The notes below the pieces were generated by a model, which was given only the letters and a program-made list of their open reading frames with translations, searched no databases and was not told the DNA's origin. A program made the position numbers and the translations under genes. A stretch of 64,000 nucleotides of DNA, taken from Azonexus sp. (lineage in GTDB: Bacteria > Pseudomonadota > Gammaproteobacteria > Burkholderiales > Rhodocyclaceae). The stretch is taken from contig NZ_JAVBXX010000008.1 of assembly GCF_030824335.1 (NCBI RefSeq), positions 1 through 64,000 of the forward strand, given 5' to 3'. This document shows positions 8,677-17,202 of this stretch, in pieces (the first letter of the stretch is position 1; every line of letters starts with the position of its first letter).

Positions 8677-9681
8677 ATGCTCAGTACCGACCGACAAGTG
8701 CTTGATGCCGTGCGCCGCTGGGCGCTGGCGGGACACCGCTTTGCCCTGGTTACCGTCGCCCGTACCTGGGGTTCGGCGCCGCGCCCGGCGGGTTCCTGGA
8801 TGGCATTGCGTGACGACGGCCAGGTGCAGGGTTCCGTTTCCGGTGGCTGTATTGAAGCCGATCTGGTCGAGCGTGTGCTGAACGGCGGATTCGCGTCGAC
8901 GACGCCTTTCCTCCTGAAATATGGCGTTACCCAGGAGGAGGCTCGCCGCTTCGGTCTGCCCTGTGGTGGCACGATGGAACTGGTGATCGAACCGTCCCCC
9001 GATCTTGCCGTGCTGGAGGATTTAGCCGGGCGGGTCGCCCGCGGCGAGTTGGCCCGGCGCCATGTCACCGTTGATCAGGTGGGCAGCGGGGTTGCAGCGG
9101 GGGCGGCGGGCGATGCCGTGCGCTGGGATGGGCGCACCCTGAGCACCGTGCATGGCCCGGCCTGGCGTCTGCTGATCGTCGGTGCCGGGCAAATTTCCAG
9201 TTATCTGGCGCAGATGGCGCAAGCATTGGACTACCAGGTCTTCATCTGCGATCCACGTAGCGAATATGCCGGGGAATGGGATGTGCCGGGGACTGTCTTG
9301 CTGTCTTCGATGCCCGATGATGCAGTGATCGAGTTGCAGCTCGATCCGCACAGCGCCGTCGTTGCGCTGACCCATGATCCGAAGCTGGACGACATGGTGC
9401 TGCTCGAAGCATTGAAGTCGCCGGCTTTCTATGTCGGTGCCCTGGGTTCTGCGGTCAACAGCCAGCGGCGGTGCGAACGTCTGCTGCAATATTTCGACCT
9501 GACCCCGGCCGAGGTGGCGCGACTTCACGGACCGGTCGGCCTGCCCATCGGCAGCCGTACGCCACCGGAGATTGCCCTGTCCGTGCTGGCGGAAATGACG
9601 GCTGTCAGGAACGGTGTTTGGTCGAAGGAAGGTCTGCTGCGCCAGCGTTTGCCCGTCGAAGCCGGGTGCGGTGTTGCCTGA
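8677..9681 (+). CDS. XdhC/CoxI-family molybdenum cofactor insertion protein
   Basis: This 334-residue protein has an N-terminal XdhC/CoxI domain (residues ~1-75: LVTVARTWGSAPRPAGSWMA, GSVSGGCIEADL) and a C-terminal Rossmann-type XdhC_C domain (~165-320: RLLIVGAGQISSYLA, VFICDPR, VALTHDPKLDDM, FYVGALGS). Family members bind molybdopterin, help sulfurate it and load it into xanthine-oxidase-type enzymes. The gene starts 2 bp after the large-subunit stop codon, so it is almost certainly the dedicated chaperone for the preceding enzyme. Length and motifs are complete. Confidence 0.92.
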   Translation: MLSTDRQVLDAVRRWALAGHRFALVTVARTWGSAPRPAGSWMALRDDGQVQGSVSGGCIEADLVERVLNGGFASTTPFLLKYGVTQEEARRFGLPCGGTMELVIEPSPDLAVLEDLAGRVARGELARRHVTVDQVGSGVAAGAAGDAVRWDGRTLSTVHGPAWRLLIVGAGQISSYLAQMAQALDYQVFICDPRSEYAGEWDVPGTVLLSSMPDDAVIELQLDPHSAVVALTHDPKLDDMVLLEALKSPAFYVGALGSAVNSQRRCERLLQYFDLTPAEVARLHGPVGLPIGSRTPPEIALSVLAEMTAVRNGVWSKEGLLRQRLPVEAGCGVA

Positions 9682-9684
9682 GGC

Positions 9685-10281
9685 ATGGGCGCGGTGCACG
9701 GCATAGTCGGCATTCTGCTGGCTGCCGGTATCGGCCGCCGATTCGGTGGCGACAAGCTGATGCATCCGTTGCCCGACGGCACGCCCATCGCTGTTGCGGC
9801 TGCCGCCCGGCTACGTCCGGCCTGCGGTCGAGTTGTTGCCGTGTTGCGCCCGGACCATTTCCGGCTTGCCCGTGTCCTGGCGAATGCAGGTTGCGAGATC
9901 GTGATTTGTCCTGACGCGGCGCATGGCATGGGACATAGTCTGGCGGCAGGGGCAAGCGCGGCGGCGGACGCCAGCGGGTGGATTGTCGCGCTGGGCGACA
10001 TGCCCTGCATTGCAACGACCAGTCACCAAGTCGTGGCTGCCAGCCTGCAGGCCGGATCAAGCATTGCCGCAACCGAATTTCAGGGTCGACGAGGCCATCC
10101 GGTCGGATTCTCCGGCATCTGGCTGCCGCAATTGCGTGCGCTGACGGGGGATCTTGGCGGACGTGCGATTCTCGAGCAAAACCGGCAGCACATCACGCTT
10201 TGCCCGGTTGATGATCCGGGCGTCATCCTGGATATCGATTTCGTGGACGACTTGCTGGGCATGCCGTCCGTCGTCCGCTGA
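9685..10281 (+). CDS. MocA-like molybdenum cofactor nucleotidyltransferase
   Basis: This 198-residue protein of the MobA-like NTP transferase fold opens with the nucleotide-binding signature LAAGIGRRFGGDKL. It also has GMGHSLAAG, the metal-binding LGDMPCI motif, and RRGHPVGFSG. MocA adds CMP to molybdopterin to give the cytosine dinucleotide cofactor used by xanthine-oxidase-family enzymes such as the one encoded upstream. It starts 3 bp after xdhC and closes the operon. Cytidylyl specificity is inferred from the partner enzyme. Confidence 0.88.
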   Translation: MGAVHGIVGILLAAGIGRRFGGDKLMHPLPDGTPIAVAAAARLRPACGRVVAVLRPDHFRLARVLANAGCEIVICPDAAHGMGHSLAAGASAAADASGWIVALGDMPCIATTSHQVVAASLQAGSSIAATEFQGRRGHPVGFSGIWLPQLRALTGDLGGRAILEQNRQHITLCPVDDPGVILDIDFVDDLLGMPSVVR

Positions 10282-10378
10282 GCAAGTGCGAAATCTTGTT
10301 CGGGGGACCACTGATTCGCATCGGGCCTGATCGGTTTCAGTCGACCCAAAGCGGTAGTTGGTGCTTATCAAAGCTGAC

Positions 10379-10445
10379 GCTCAACGTTCAAAATCACCGG
10401 ACTGCGCGGCTTTTCCCGCAGGTCCGGTGCATTGCAGGGTTGGGC
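10379..10445 (-). repeat. attC-like integron recombination site
   Basis: This 67-bp imperfect palindrome has the architecture of an integron attC site read on the minus strand. The outer core boxes are GCCCAAC (complement of 10439-10445, fitting RYYYAAC) and GTTGAGC (complement of 10379-10385, fitting GTTRRRY), and they pair over 7 bp. The inner arms CACCGGAC (10395-10402) and GTCCGGTG (10422-10429) pair perfectly and continue as TGCG/CGCA with one unpaired G at 10421, resembling the extrahelical bases of attC hairpins. It lies 34 bp past the stop of the 10479-11441 gene, where a cassette's attC belongs. No intI gene is in the window. Confidence 0.55.
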
Positions 10446-11487
10446 GTCTTGATGTCATGGGGGTTCTACCTATATGTGTTATTTGCGTACCGCAGCCACA
10501 CCTTTCCCAAATTTCAGTGATAAAGCAGCAACGAGAACATACGGCCAAAGGAGTAAATGTAGTTTTGTCGCAAATGGATTGGTATGAGGAGCTTCCTTAA
10601 TTGCCTGGCGTGATTGCTCAATCCGCTTAAGTTCCAGTTGCTCGGATTCGCGAACTTGGGTCCATTGAACTAGAAGTTCTAGATCCTTCTTCGGGGCGAC
10701 CATGCACGGCAAGAGTGACTGAAGAATCACCTCTCCGTAACGTGCCTCTTCACGATTGGACTCCAAAACAAAATCTACCGCTTCTCCCTTCATGTTCATG
10801 GCGCCTTTGATCCAGTCCACTCTCTGAAGTGCTTGAGGCAAAAAGCTGCTTGTGAATTCACGAGCGCTTTCAAACGCTAGCGGAGAGAAATCCTTTGACA
10901 GGGCTTCTTGATAATGCGTCAGCAACACATCACCAATGAGAGAAGACACTGCATCAGATGTACGCAACTCAAGAAGTAAAGCTTGGGCCGCCCTACATGT
11001 CGAAGCAAGGCGAATTTCCTTTGATGTCGAGGTGTCAGCGCGCGACGCGTCTATAAGCCGCCGAATCGGGGGCGCCAACTTCTTTGCGACCGAACAGCGT
11101 GGGCTGACGGTCGGTATTTTTTCGCAAACATCCCCGTATTCCGGAATAGTAGCGAGCAAACCAATACTGGAACTGGTGAGTCCATCATGGGCTTCAAAGA
11201 GCGTGTTAGGGCGCTTATCGCTGACCTCTATGAGTTTGGCTTGATGTATCTCCGCCAGCTGTCCCAGCTCGAAAAGTTCTCGTTGAGCGGCGTTGTGTGC
11301 GAACAATAGGCCAACGGCAATTGCTGCCAATGGATAGTAAACAACATCAACGTACGACCAACGAGTTGATTTCGAAGTGGCATAACCCAAGACGCCAAGG
11401 GAGTAGAACGAAACGCACGCGACAAGAACTAGGATGGTCATGGGGCTTGGTCAAAGGGTCCGGGAACTGAACTGTTGAGACGCCCAA
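10385..11487 (-). mobile_element. Putative single integron gene cassette
   Basis: The segment runs from a G/TTGGGC core site (complement of 11482-11488) to the G/TTGAGC end of the attC-like site. It holds one promoterless gene in the attC orientation whose start codon is about 46 bp from the boundary, the usual cassette layout. Base composition is visibly less GC-rich than in the flanking operons. A caution: the upstream core also sits in an 8-bp inverted repeat (AACTGTTG-N7-CAACAGTT), and no second full attC was found beyond it. It may therefore be an insertion at a secondary site or a decayed array. Confidence 0.4.
10479..11441 (-). CDS. Hypothetical membrane-anchored protein
   Basis: I do not recognise the family of this 320-residue protein. 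Two hydrophobic helices near the N terminus (about residues 2-20, LVLVACVSFYSLGVLGYA, and 30-50, VDVVYYPLAAIAVGLLFAH) are followed by a roughly 235-residue, mostly helical soluble region containing a Cys pair (DVCEKIPTVSPRC). A final hydrophobic stretch lies near 298-312 (LLLWPYVLVAALSL). Codon use is lower in GC than in the neighbours. There is no clear Shine-Dalgarno sequence before ATG 11441. The gene lies between attC-like core sites, so it is probably cassette-borne. Function unknown. Confidence 0.7.
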   Translation of the reverse strand: MTILVLVACVSFYSLGVLGYATSKSTRWSYVDVVYYPLAAIAVGLLFAHNAAQRELFELGQLAEIHQAKLIEVSDKRPNTLFEAHDGLTSSSIGLLATIPEYGDVCEKIPTVSPRCSVAKKLAPPIRRLIDASRADTSTSKEIRLASTCRAAQALLLELRTSDAVSSLIGDVLLTHYQEALSKDFSPLAFESAREFTSSFLPQALQRVDWIKGAMNMKGEAVDFVLESNREEARYGEVILQSLLPCMVAPKKDLELLVQWTQVRESEQLELKRIEQSRQAIKEAPHTNPFATKLHLLLWPYVLVAALSLKFGKGVAAVRK

Positions 11488-11789
11488 CAGTTATTCACGA
11501 GCAAAAACGTCCGGGTCACTGCTAATAATACGGACACGATTGGGGGAGCGTAAGGTAAAGAATGACATGGAGATTATCCGATGCCGGTCTCCTTATCAAT
11601 CTGCAATCATACGGACAGAGCCAACGTCCGCTATGTGACGATTTCCTGAGAGGCTGCTCATGGCCGAATACCGCCAAAACGACCGCCGCTCAGGATGTCG
11701 ATAATCGGTAGTCAGGTGCAATGAATTCAGGTGCTCAACTCGGTCGAGATTTCGCAGCAAGCGGCCGGCATCAAAAACAGCGCTGCGCG
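11488..11789. other. Unassigned intergenic DNA beside the putative cassette
   Basis: About 300 bp between the cassette boundary and the end of the lysR gene. Short open frames exist on both strands but none has a ribosome site or a recognisable product. The sequence looks like decayed accessory DNA. I found no complete second attC, no transposase fragment and no tRNA. Confidence 0.5.
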
Positions 11790-12737
11790 TCAGGCTGTCG
11801 ATGGCGCGTTTGTCAGTGGACTGTCGATCAATTCGCCGTCCTGCTTTCGCTGCTCGTTGCGGAAGGCTTGCGTGGCCTGCAGGAAGGCATGCAGGACCGG
11901 CGACTCGTCGTCTTTGCGATAGAAACAACTGAGATCCACCGTGGCACTGGGGTTGTCGGAAAAAGGCAGATAAACGATGCCCGGGGGGGCCATCGGGGTG
12001 GCTGATTCCGGTACCACGGTGATGCCGAATCCGCCGGCCACCAGGGCGACGCCGGTGACCGCATCGCCGACGATTTGCGAGATTTCCGGCGTAAACCCCA
12101 TGTTTCGGCATAGTTCGATGATCCGGTCGACGAAATTCGGGCGGGCGCCGGTGGGGAAGAGCACCAGAGGATGCTTGCTCAGTTCGGTGAAGGAGACGCT
12201 GCTTTCCCGGCTGAGCGGATGGGTGTCGTTGACCGCCAGATAGAGCGGTTCGCGCATGATCAGTTCGCTGTGGATGTCGGGCAGCGGGTCGAGCATCCGG
12301 TTGAATCCGACGGAAATACGCCGTTGCCGCAAGGCTTCGATTTGTTCGATTTTCGACATGGTGTGCAGCACGACCCGGACATCCGGGTTGGTGTCCCTGA
12401 ATTGCTGCAGCAATTTTGGGATGGCACTGAAAATCCCGGTGCCAAAAATCCCGATATCCAGGCGGCCAAGCTTGCCCTGGCCGGTGCGCTTCGTGCGCTC
12501 GATCGCCAGTTCAACCAGAGAGCGGATGTTGCGCGCTTCGTGCAGAAAGGTTTCCCCTGCCTGGGTCAGCTCGACGCCACGCGGCGTGCGGATTAATAAC
12601 TGTACCCCGAGTTCTTCTTCCAGTTGCTGAATTTGCCGGGTCAGTGGCGGTTGCGAAATGTGCAGCCGCAGCGCCGCACGACCGATATTCAGTTCTTCGG
12701 CAACGGCGATGAAGTATTTCAGATGGCGGAGATCCAT
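11790..12737 (-). CDS. LysR-type regulator, BenM/CatM-like
   Basis: This 315-residue protein has an N-terminal winged helix (MDLRHLKYFIAVAEELNIGR, SQPPLTRQIQQLEEELGVQL) and a type-2 periplasmic-binding effector domain from about residue 90 (LGRLDIGIFGTGIFSAIPKL, GFNRM, FPTGARPNFVDRI, GDAVTGVALVAGGFGI). The subgroup containing BenM, CatM and CatR responds to muconate or related compounds and binds ATAC-N7-GTAT. A perfect ATAC-N7-GTAT lies 45 bp upstream of its start, in the divergent promoter of the DUF1302 cluster. Matching sites precede dmpC and a candidate sRNA, so it probably controls all three and itself. The effector is unknown; a meta-pathway intermediate is the natural guess. Confidence 0.88.
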   Translation of the reverse strand: MDLRHLKYFIAVAEELNIGRAALRLHISQPPLTRQIQQLEEELGVQLLIRTPRGVELTQAGETFLHEARNIRSLVELAIERTKRTGQGKLGRLDIGIFGTGIFSAIPKLLQQFRDTNPDVRVVLHTMSKIEQIEALRQRRISVGFNRMLDPLPDIHSELIMREPLYLAVNDTHPLSRESSVSFTELSKHPLVLFPTGARPNFVDRIIELCRNMGFTPEISQIVGDAVTGVALVAGGFGITVVPESATPMAPPGIVYLPFSDNPSATVDLSCFYRKDDESPVLHAFLQATQAFRNEQRKQDGELIDSPLTNAPSTA

Positions 12738-12781
12738 GAGGGGGCTGTCGAGCTTCTACCTGTCATTCGATCGACTTGATT

Positions 12782-12850
12782 ATACCTAGAAGGTATCAAG
12801 CGAGGCGATAGATGGTATTGGACGGTAATTCGCTGTCTCCGTAAATTTGT
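12782..12850 (+). promoter_or_regulatory. LysR-type bipartite operator and promoter, copy A
   Basis: ATACCTAGAAGGTAT (12782-12796) is a perfect ATAC-N7-GTAT palindrome of the BenM/CatM type and also fits T-N11-A. Exactly 32 bp from its start lies GGTATTGGACGGTA (12814-12827), whose TTGGAC (12818-12823) serves as a -35; TAAATT (12842-12847) is a possible -10. The implied start is near 12854, placing the palindrome centre at about -65, the standard LysR recognition position. It drives the DUF1302 cluster at 12931, and the divergent lysR start is 45 bp away. Confidence 0.72.
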
Positions 12851-12930
12851 TCCAAAGCAAGGGTTTCCAGTGTCTGCCGTTGGGTCGGCGCTGCGTTTTC
12901 CGCAAAGTTTACTTAAAACAGGAGGGACAA

Positions 12931-14631
12931 ATGAATTACATCAGGACTGCGCAGCACCCCGGGAGTTTCCGACTGAAATCGCTGACCCGTTGCGTGTTGA
13001 CCGCGCTATGTGCGGCAAGCACGATTGGCGGAGCACAGGCGTTCACCATCGACAGTGATAATGCCGACATCAAGATGTCCTGGGACAATACCGTCAAGTA
13101 CAGCGCCGGTTGGCGCATGGCAGATATTGACCGGCGCGTTGCCGACAATTCCATCGGGCCGCAGGTCAACACCAATGATGGCGACCAGAATTTCAAGAAG
13201 GGCGCGATGATTTCGAATCGCGTCGACTTGTTGTCGGAATTCGACTTGCGCTACAAGAAAGACTTCGGTTTCCGGCTCAGTGGTGCCGCCTGGTACGACG
13301 ATGTGTACCAGCACAGCAATGACAACCCAGGTGCGATGGGCGGCATGCTGAGCAACTCGCCTTCGGTCAAGTACAACCGCTTCACCAAGGATACGGAAAA
13401 GCTGCACGGGCGGAAGGCCGAGTTCCGTGACGTCTTCGTCTATGGCAATTTCGCACCCGCCGACATGAATGTGAACGTCAAGGCCGGTCAATACACCCAG
13501 TTGTACGGCGAAACCCTGTACTTCGGTTACAACGGGATCGCTGCAGCGCAAACCCCGCTCGATCTGGTGCGCGCCCTGTCGGTGCCGAATTCCCAGTTCA
13601 AGGAAATTGCGTTGCCGGTCAAGCAGTTGTCGACGCAGGTGCAGGTTAACCAGAACCTGTCCTTTGGCGCCTACTACCAGCTTGAATGGAAGAAAAACCG
13701 CATCCCGGCCGCCGGCAGCTATTTCAGCTTTGCCGACTTTGCCGACGATGGCGGCGAGATCATCAATCTCGGTCTGCATCCGGTGACCGGTACGCCGTGG
13801 GCACTGACCCGGGCCAAGGACCTGGAAGCCTCCGATTCCGGTCAGGGCGGCATGCAGATGAAATACAAGCTCGGTGACTACGAGTTTGGCGTCTACGCTG
13901 CGCAATACCACGACAAGATGCCGCAGTTCTATGCCCGGGGCGATGTGGTTGGCGGCAACAATACCTACTCGCTGGTCTATGCCGAGAAAATTCGCACCGT
14001 CGGGATCAGCGCCAGCACGCTGATTGGCGAAACCAATGTGGCAACTGAAGTCTCGGTGCGCAAGAACCAGCCCTTCGTGGCTACCGGTGTCACGATGATG
14101 ACCGGCCCGGCGTCGAACAACGACAACAACCCGGCCTATCCGAAGGGTGATTCGCTGCATATCAACGTGTCGGCGATCAGTGTGCTCGGTGCCACGCCGT
14201 TGTGGGATGGCGCCAGCTTCGTCGGTGAGTTTGCCTATAACCGCCGTCTGAAGATAACCGATAACGCAGCGGCCCTCGACCCCTTGGCAACGCGTAGCGC
14301 TTCGGCCATTCAGTTTGTTTTCCAGCCCGAGTATTTCCAGGTATTGCCGGGACTCGATGTCCAGGTGCCGATTGGTATCGGTTATGGCCTCAAGGGTAAC
14401 TCTTCGGTCGCCGGCGTTGCCGCGCTGATGCCGATCGAAGGTGGCGGCAATCTCAGTGTCGGCGTCAAGGGCGAGTACCAGAAGGTATGGCAACTGGGTC
14501 TGAACTACACCAAGTACTTCGGCGACAAGGGCTCGGTCATCAAATACAACACCGCCGCCCCGGAACTCTCCTACAAGAATTTCCATGGCGATCGGGACTT
14601 CATTTCCCTGTCGGTCCAGAGAACCTTTTAA
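12931..14631 (+). CDS. DUF1302 family outer-membrane protein
   Basis: ATG 12931 follows a strong CAGGAGGG ribosome site and gives 566 residues. A signal peptide is visible (about residues 1-32, basic start then LTRCVLTALCAASTIGGAQA). The mature part is rich in alternating aromatic and polar strands (NVNVKAGQYTQLYGETLYFG, ALTRAKDLEASDSGQGGMQM) and ends in Phe (SVQRTF), as outer-membrane beta-barrels do. DUF1302 proteins are predicted barrels often encoded beside DUF1329 and RND-exporter genes, as here. The probable role is outer-membrane passage of a hydrophobic compound. First gene of the LysR-controlled envelope cluster. No experimental function is known to me. Confidence 0.85.
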   Translation: MNYIRTAQHPGSFRLKSLTRCVLTALCAASTIGGAQAFTIDSDNADIKMSWDNTVKYSAGWRMADIDRRVADNSIGPQVNTNDGDQNFKKGAMISNRVDLLSEFDLRYKKDFGFRLSGAAWYDDVYQHSNDNPGAMGGMLSNSPSVKYNRFTKDTEKLHGRKAEFRDVFVYGNFAPADMNVNVKAGQYTQLYGETLYFGYNGIAAAQTPLDLVRALSVPNSQFKEIALPVKQLSTQVQVNQNLSFGAYYQLEWKKNRIPAAGSYFSFADFADDGGEIINLGLHPVTGTPWALTRAKDLEASDSGQGGMQMKYKLGDYEFGVYAAQYHDKMPQFYARGDVVGGNNTYSLVYAEKIRTVGISASTLIGETNVATEVSVRKNQPFVATGVTMMTGPASNNDNNPAYPKGDSLHINVSAISVLGATPLWDGASFVGEFAYNRRLKITDNAAALDPLATRSASAIQFVFQPEYFQVLPGLDVQVPIGIGYGLKGNSSVAGVAALMPIEGGGNLSVGVKGEYQKVWQLGLNYTKYFGDKGSVIKYNTAAPELSYKNFHGDRDFISLSVQRTF

Positions 14632-14658
14632 TTCAAAACATAATCAGGAGACTTGAAT

Positions 14659-16002
14659 ATGAACAAGACAACCCTGTGCGCCGCAATCGTCGCACTGCTC
14701 ACTGCTTCGACCGGCTGCCTGGCTGCCGTGTCGGCTGACGAGGCCGCCAAGCTGAAGACCACGCTGACCCCGCTCGGTGGCGAACGCGCCGGCAACAAGG
14801 AAGGCACGATCCCGGCTTGGGATGGCAAGAAGAGCGTTGCCGCCACGCCGAAGGCAGGCGACATTCCGACCAATCCTTTTCCGGGTGAAAAGCCGCTGTT
14901 GCAGATTACGGCCAAGAACATGGCACAGCATGCCGACAAGCTGACCGATGGCACCAAGGCCTTGTTGACCAAGTATCCGGAAAGCTTCCGTCTGGATGTC
15001 TACCCGACACACCGGACCTCGGTTGCGCCGCAATATGTTTACGACAATACCTTGAAGAATGCCACCAACTGCAAGACCAAGAACGAAGGCAATTCGGTCG
15101 AAGGCTGTTACGGCGGTATTCCCTTCCCGATTCCCAAGGCGGGCGCCGAAGCCGTCTGGAATTACCTGTTGCGGGTCGAGGCCGAAGCGACCGAAGTGTC
15201 GTTCAAGAACATTCTCGTGACCTCGGATGGCAACCGCACGCTGGCGACGCATAACGAGCAGGTCAATCAGTATCCGTTCTATTACAAGGATGGCTCGCTT
15301 GAAAAATGGAGCGGCGAGTACTTCCTGCAGCGTTTCTCGACCATTGCACCGCCATTCAAGGCAGGTGAATCGCTGGTCATCCGTGACGGCGTCGATGCGG
15401 CGACGCCGCGCCAGACCTGGCAGTACCTGGTCGGTCAGCGGCGCGTTCGCCGTGCGCCAACCGTCGCCTACGACACGCCGGACTTCGTGTCTTCCGGTGC
15501 CAACTACTTCGACGAAGTGATGGGCATCATGGGCCATCCGGATCGCTATCAGTGGAAACTGGTCGGCAAGAAGGAAATTTACGTTCCCTACAACAGCAAT
15601 GCGCTGGTGACGGCCAAGGAAGAAGAGTTCTTCACCAAGGCCCACGCCAATCCGGACAAAGCCCGCTGGGAATTGCACCGGGTCTGGGAAGTCGAAGCGA
15701 CCGTCGCGGCTGGCAAACGTCATGCGGTGCCGAAGCGTCGTTACTACTTTGACGAGGACACCTGGTTGCTCGTCCTGATGGACGGTTACGACAGCCAGGG
15801 CAAGTTGTGGCGGACCACGCAAGGCTACCCGTACGTGGTGCCGGCCATTCCGGCCGTCGTCATCAAGCCGGTGACGGTATTCGACTTGCAGAAGGGAACC
15901 TCCAGCACGGTGCAGTTCCTCGATTCCTTCAAGGTGCTGCCGAAGCGCAAGCCGGAAATCTATTTCACCGGCGATGCGGTGGCGGCTGACGCCAGCCGTT
16001 AA
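14659..16002 (+). CDS. DUF1329 family periplasmic/outer-membrane protein
   Basis: ATG 14659 lies 8 bp after CAGGAG and gives 447 residues. The signal peptide ends near residue 24 (LLTASTGCLAAVSA); a Cys occurs there but the lipobox is imperfect. Typical DUF1329 blocks are present: LTPLGGERAGNKEGTIPAWD, NPFPGEKPLLQITAKNM, GGIPFPIPK, QRRVRRAPTVAYDTPDF, GKKEIYVPYNS, and YYFDEDTWLLVLMDGYD near the C terminus. The family is thought to have a LolB-like lipid-binding fold. It sits 27 bp after the DUF1302 gene, and the two are recurrent partners. A plausible but unproven role is carrying a hydrophobic ligand between barrel and inner-membrane pump. Confidence 0.85.
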   Translation: MNKTTLCAAIVALLTASTGCLAAVSADEAAKLKTTLTPLGGERAGNKEGTIPAWDGKKSVAATPKAGDIPTNPFPGEKPLLQITAKNMAQHADKLTDGTKALLTKYPESFRLDVYPTHRTSVAPQYVYDNTLKNATNCKTKNEGNSVEGCYGGIPFPIPKAGAEAVWNYLLRVEAEATEVSFKNILVTSDGNRTLATHNEQVNQYPFYYKDGSLEKWSGEYFLQRFSTIAPPFKAGESLVIRDGVDAATPRQTWQYLVGQRRVRRAPTVAYDTPDFVSSGANYFDEVMGIMGHPDRYQWKLVGKKEIYVPYNSNALVTAKEEEFFTKAHANPDKARWELHRVWEVEATVAAGKRHAVPKRRYYFDEDTWLLVLMDGYDSQGKLWRTTQGYPYVVPAIPAVVIKPVTVFDLQKGTSSTVQFLDSFKVLPKRKPEIYFTGDAVAADASR

Positions 16003-16083
16003 TTGAAGCGGCCGGGGGAGCTTTCTCCCGGCGTCGTCTGGCGCACCGGGTTCCCCCGGTGTTGCCCACTTATCCGTTTGGGA

Positions 16084-17202
16084 ATGAACATGAACGCGCG
16101 TAGAAAAACGTCGCGAGGGCTCGCTGCCGTCCTGTTTTCGGCCAGCTTGAGTCTCGTCTGTGGCACCGCTGTCGGTGGTGAAAACCGCAAGCCCCTTGAT
16201 GCGCTGGAACAACCGGCCCGCTTGAGCGAAAAGGCCGGATCTTCCTTGTTGACCGCAATAACCGTCGCCGGGCAACGTCTGGTAGCGGTCGGCGAGCGCG
16301 GCGTGATCCTGTTGTCCGATGATCATGGCGCGCACTGGCGGCAAGCCCGTTCGGTGCCGAGCAGCGTGGCGCTGACGGCGGTGCGTTTCGTCAGCGCCGA
16401 GTCGGGCTGGGCAGTGGGGCATGGCGGTGTCGTGCTGCATAGCCGTGATGGCGGAGAAAGCTGGACGCGCCAGCTCGATGGCCGGCAGGCGGCAGCCATC
16501 GAACAGGCGGCAGCCGATGCCGAAGGCAGCACGGAAACGCCGACCCGGCGCCAGCGCGACGCGGCGCGGATGGTGGCCGAAGGGCCGGACAAGCCGTTTC
16601 TCGACGTCCATTTTCATGATGCACAGCGTGGTCTGGTGGTCGGTGCCTACGGCCTGGCCTTTGCCACGGCGGACGGTGGCCAGACCTGGACCTCGTTGCT
16701 TGGCCGGATAGACAACCCGCGCGCCCGGCATCTCTACCATATTGCGGTCGACGGCCCGAATCTGCTGATTTCCGGCGAACAGGGCACCTTGCTGCGCTCC
16801 ACCGACGGCGGGCAATCCTTTGCCGCATTGCGCATCGACTATCCCGGCACCTTGTTCGGTGCGCTGCTGGCCAACGACCGGTCGATGCTGGTCTTCGGCT
16901 TGCGCGGCAACGCCTTCCGCTCCAGCGATCAGGGCACTTCCTGGCAAAAGGTCGATTTTGGTCTGCCGGTGACGTTGACCGCAGGAACGCGCTTGCGCGA
17001 CGGCCGCCTGGTCGTGGTCGATGAAACCGGCCGGGTCATGCTCAGCCGCAATGCCGGTGCAGCCTTCACGGCACTGAGCACGGCGAAAATCAACGCAGCA
17101 ACCGGTGTGGTCGAAACGGCCGACGGTGGCTTGCTGGTATCTACCCAGCGCGGGCCGGTGCGTCTGCCGGCCGAAGTCCTGGGATCGGAGCAAAAGAAAT
17201 GA
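16084..17202 (+). CDS. YCF48/BNR-repeat periplasmic beta-propeller protein
   Basis: From ATG 16084 the protein is about 372 residues; a second ATG two codons on and a TTG at 16003 are alternatives. A signal peptide (RGLAAVLFSASLSLVCGTAVGG) precedes repeats with the Asp-box/YCF48 pattern: LTAITVAGQRLVAVGERGVI, LLSDDHGAHWRQ, GWAVGHGGVVLHSRDGGESW, FATADGGQTW, LLRSTDGGQSF, FRSSDQGTSW. The plant homologue HCF136 helps assemble photosystem II. In this bacterial context the propeller is more likely a scaffold or partner for the RND exporter, whose gene overlaps by 4 bp (ATGA). Function inferred from neighbours. Confidence 0.82.
   Translation: MNMNARRKTSRGLAAVLFSASLSLVCGTAVGGENRKPLDALEQPARLSEKAGSSLLTAITVAGQRLVAVGERGVILLSDDHGAHWRQARSVPSSVALTAVRFVSAESGWAVGHGGVVLHSRDGGESWTRQLDGRQAAAIEQAAADAEGSTETPTRRQRDAARMVAEGPDKPFLDVHFHDAQRGLVVGAYGLAFATADGGQTWTSLLGRIDNPRARHLYHIAVDGPNLLISGEQGTLLRSTDGGQSFAALRIDYPGTLFGALLANDRSMLVFGLRGNAFRSSDQGTSWQKVDFGLPVTLTAGTRLRDGRLVVVDETGRVMLSRNAGAAFTALSTAKINAATGVVETADGGLLVSTQRGPVRLPAEVLGSEQKK

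Noticed and set aside
11596-12111. Short minus-strand frame with an Arg-rich product near the end of the lysR gene
   Set aside because: Mostly antisense-frame overlap with lysR; no ribosome site, no domain, and composition typical of frame-shifted high-GC DNA.
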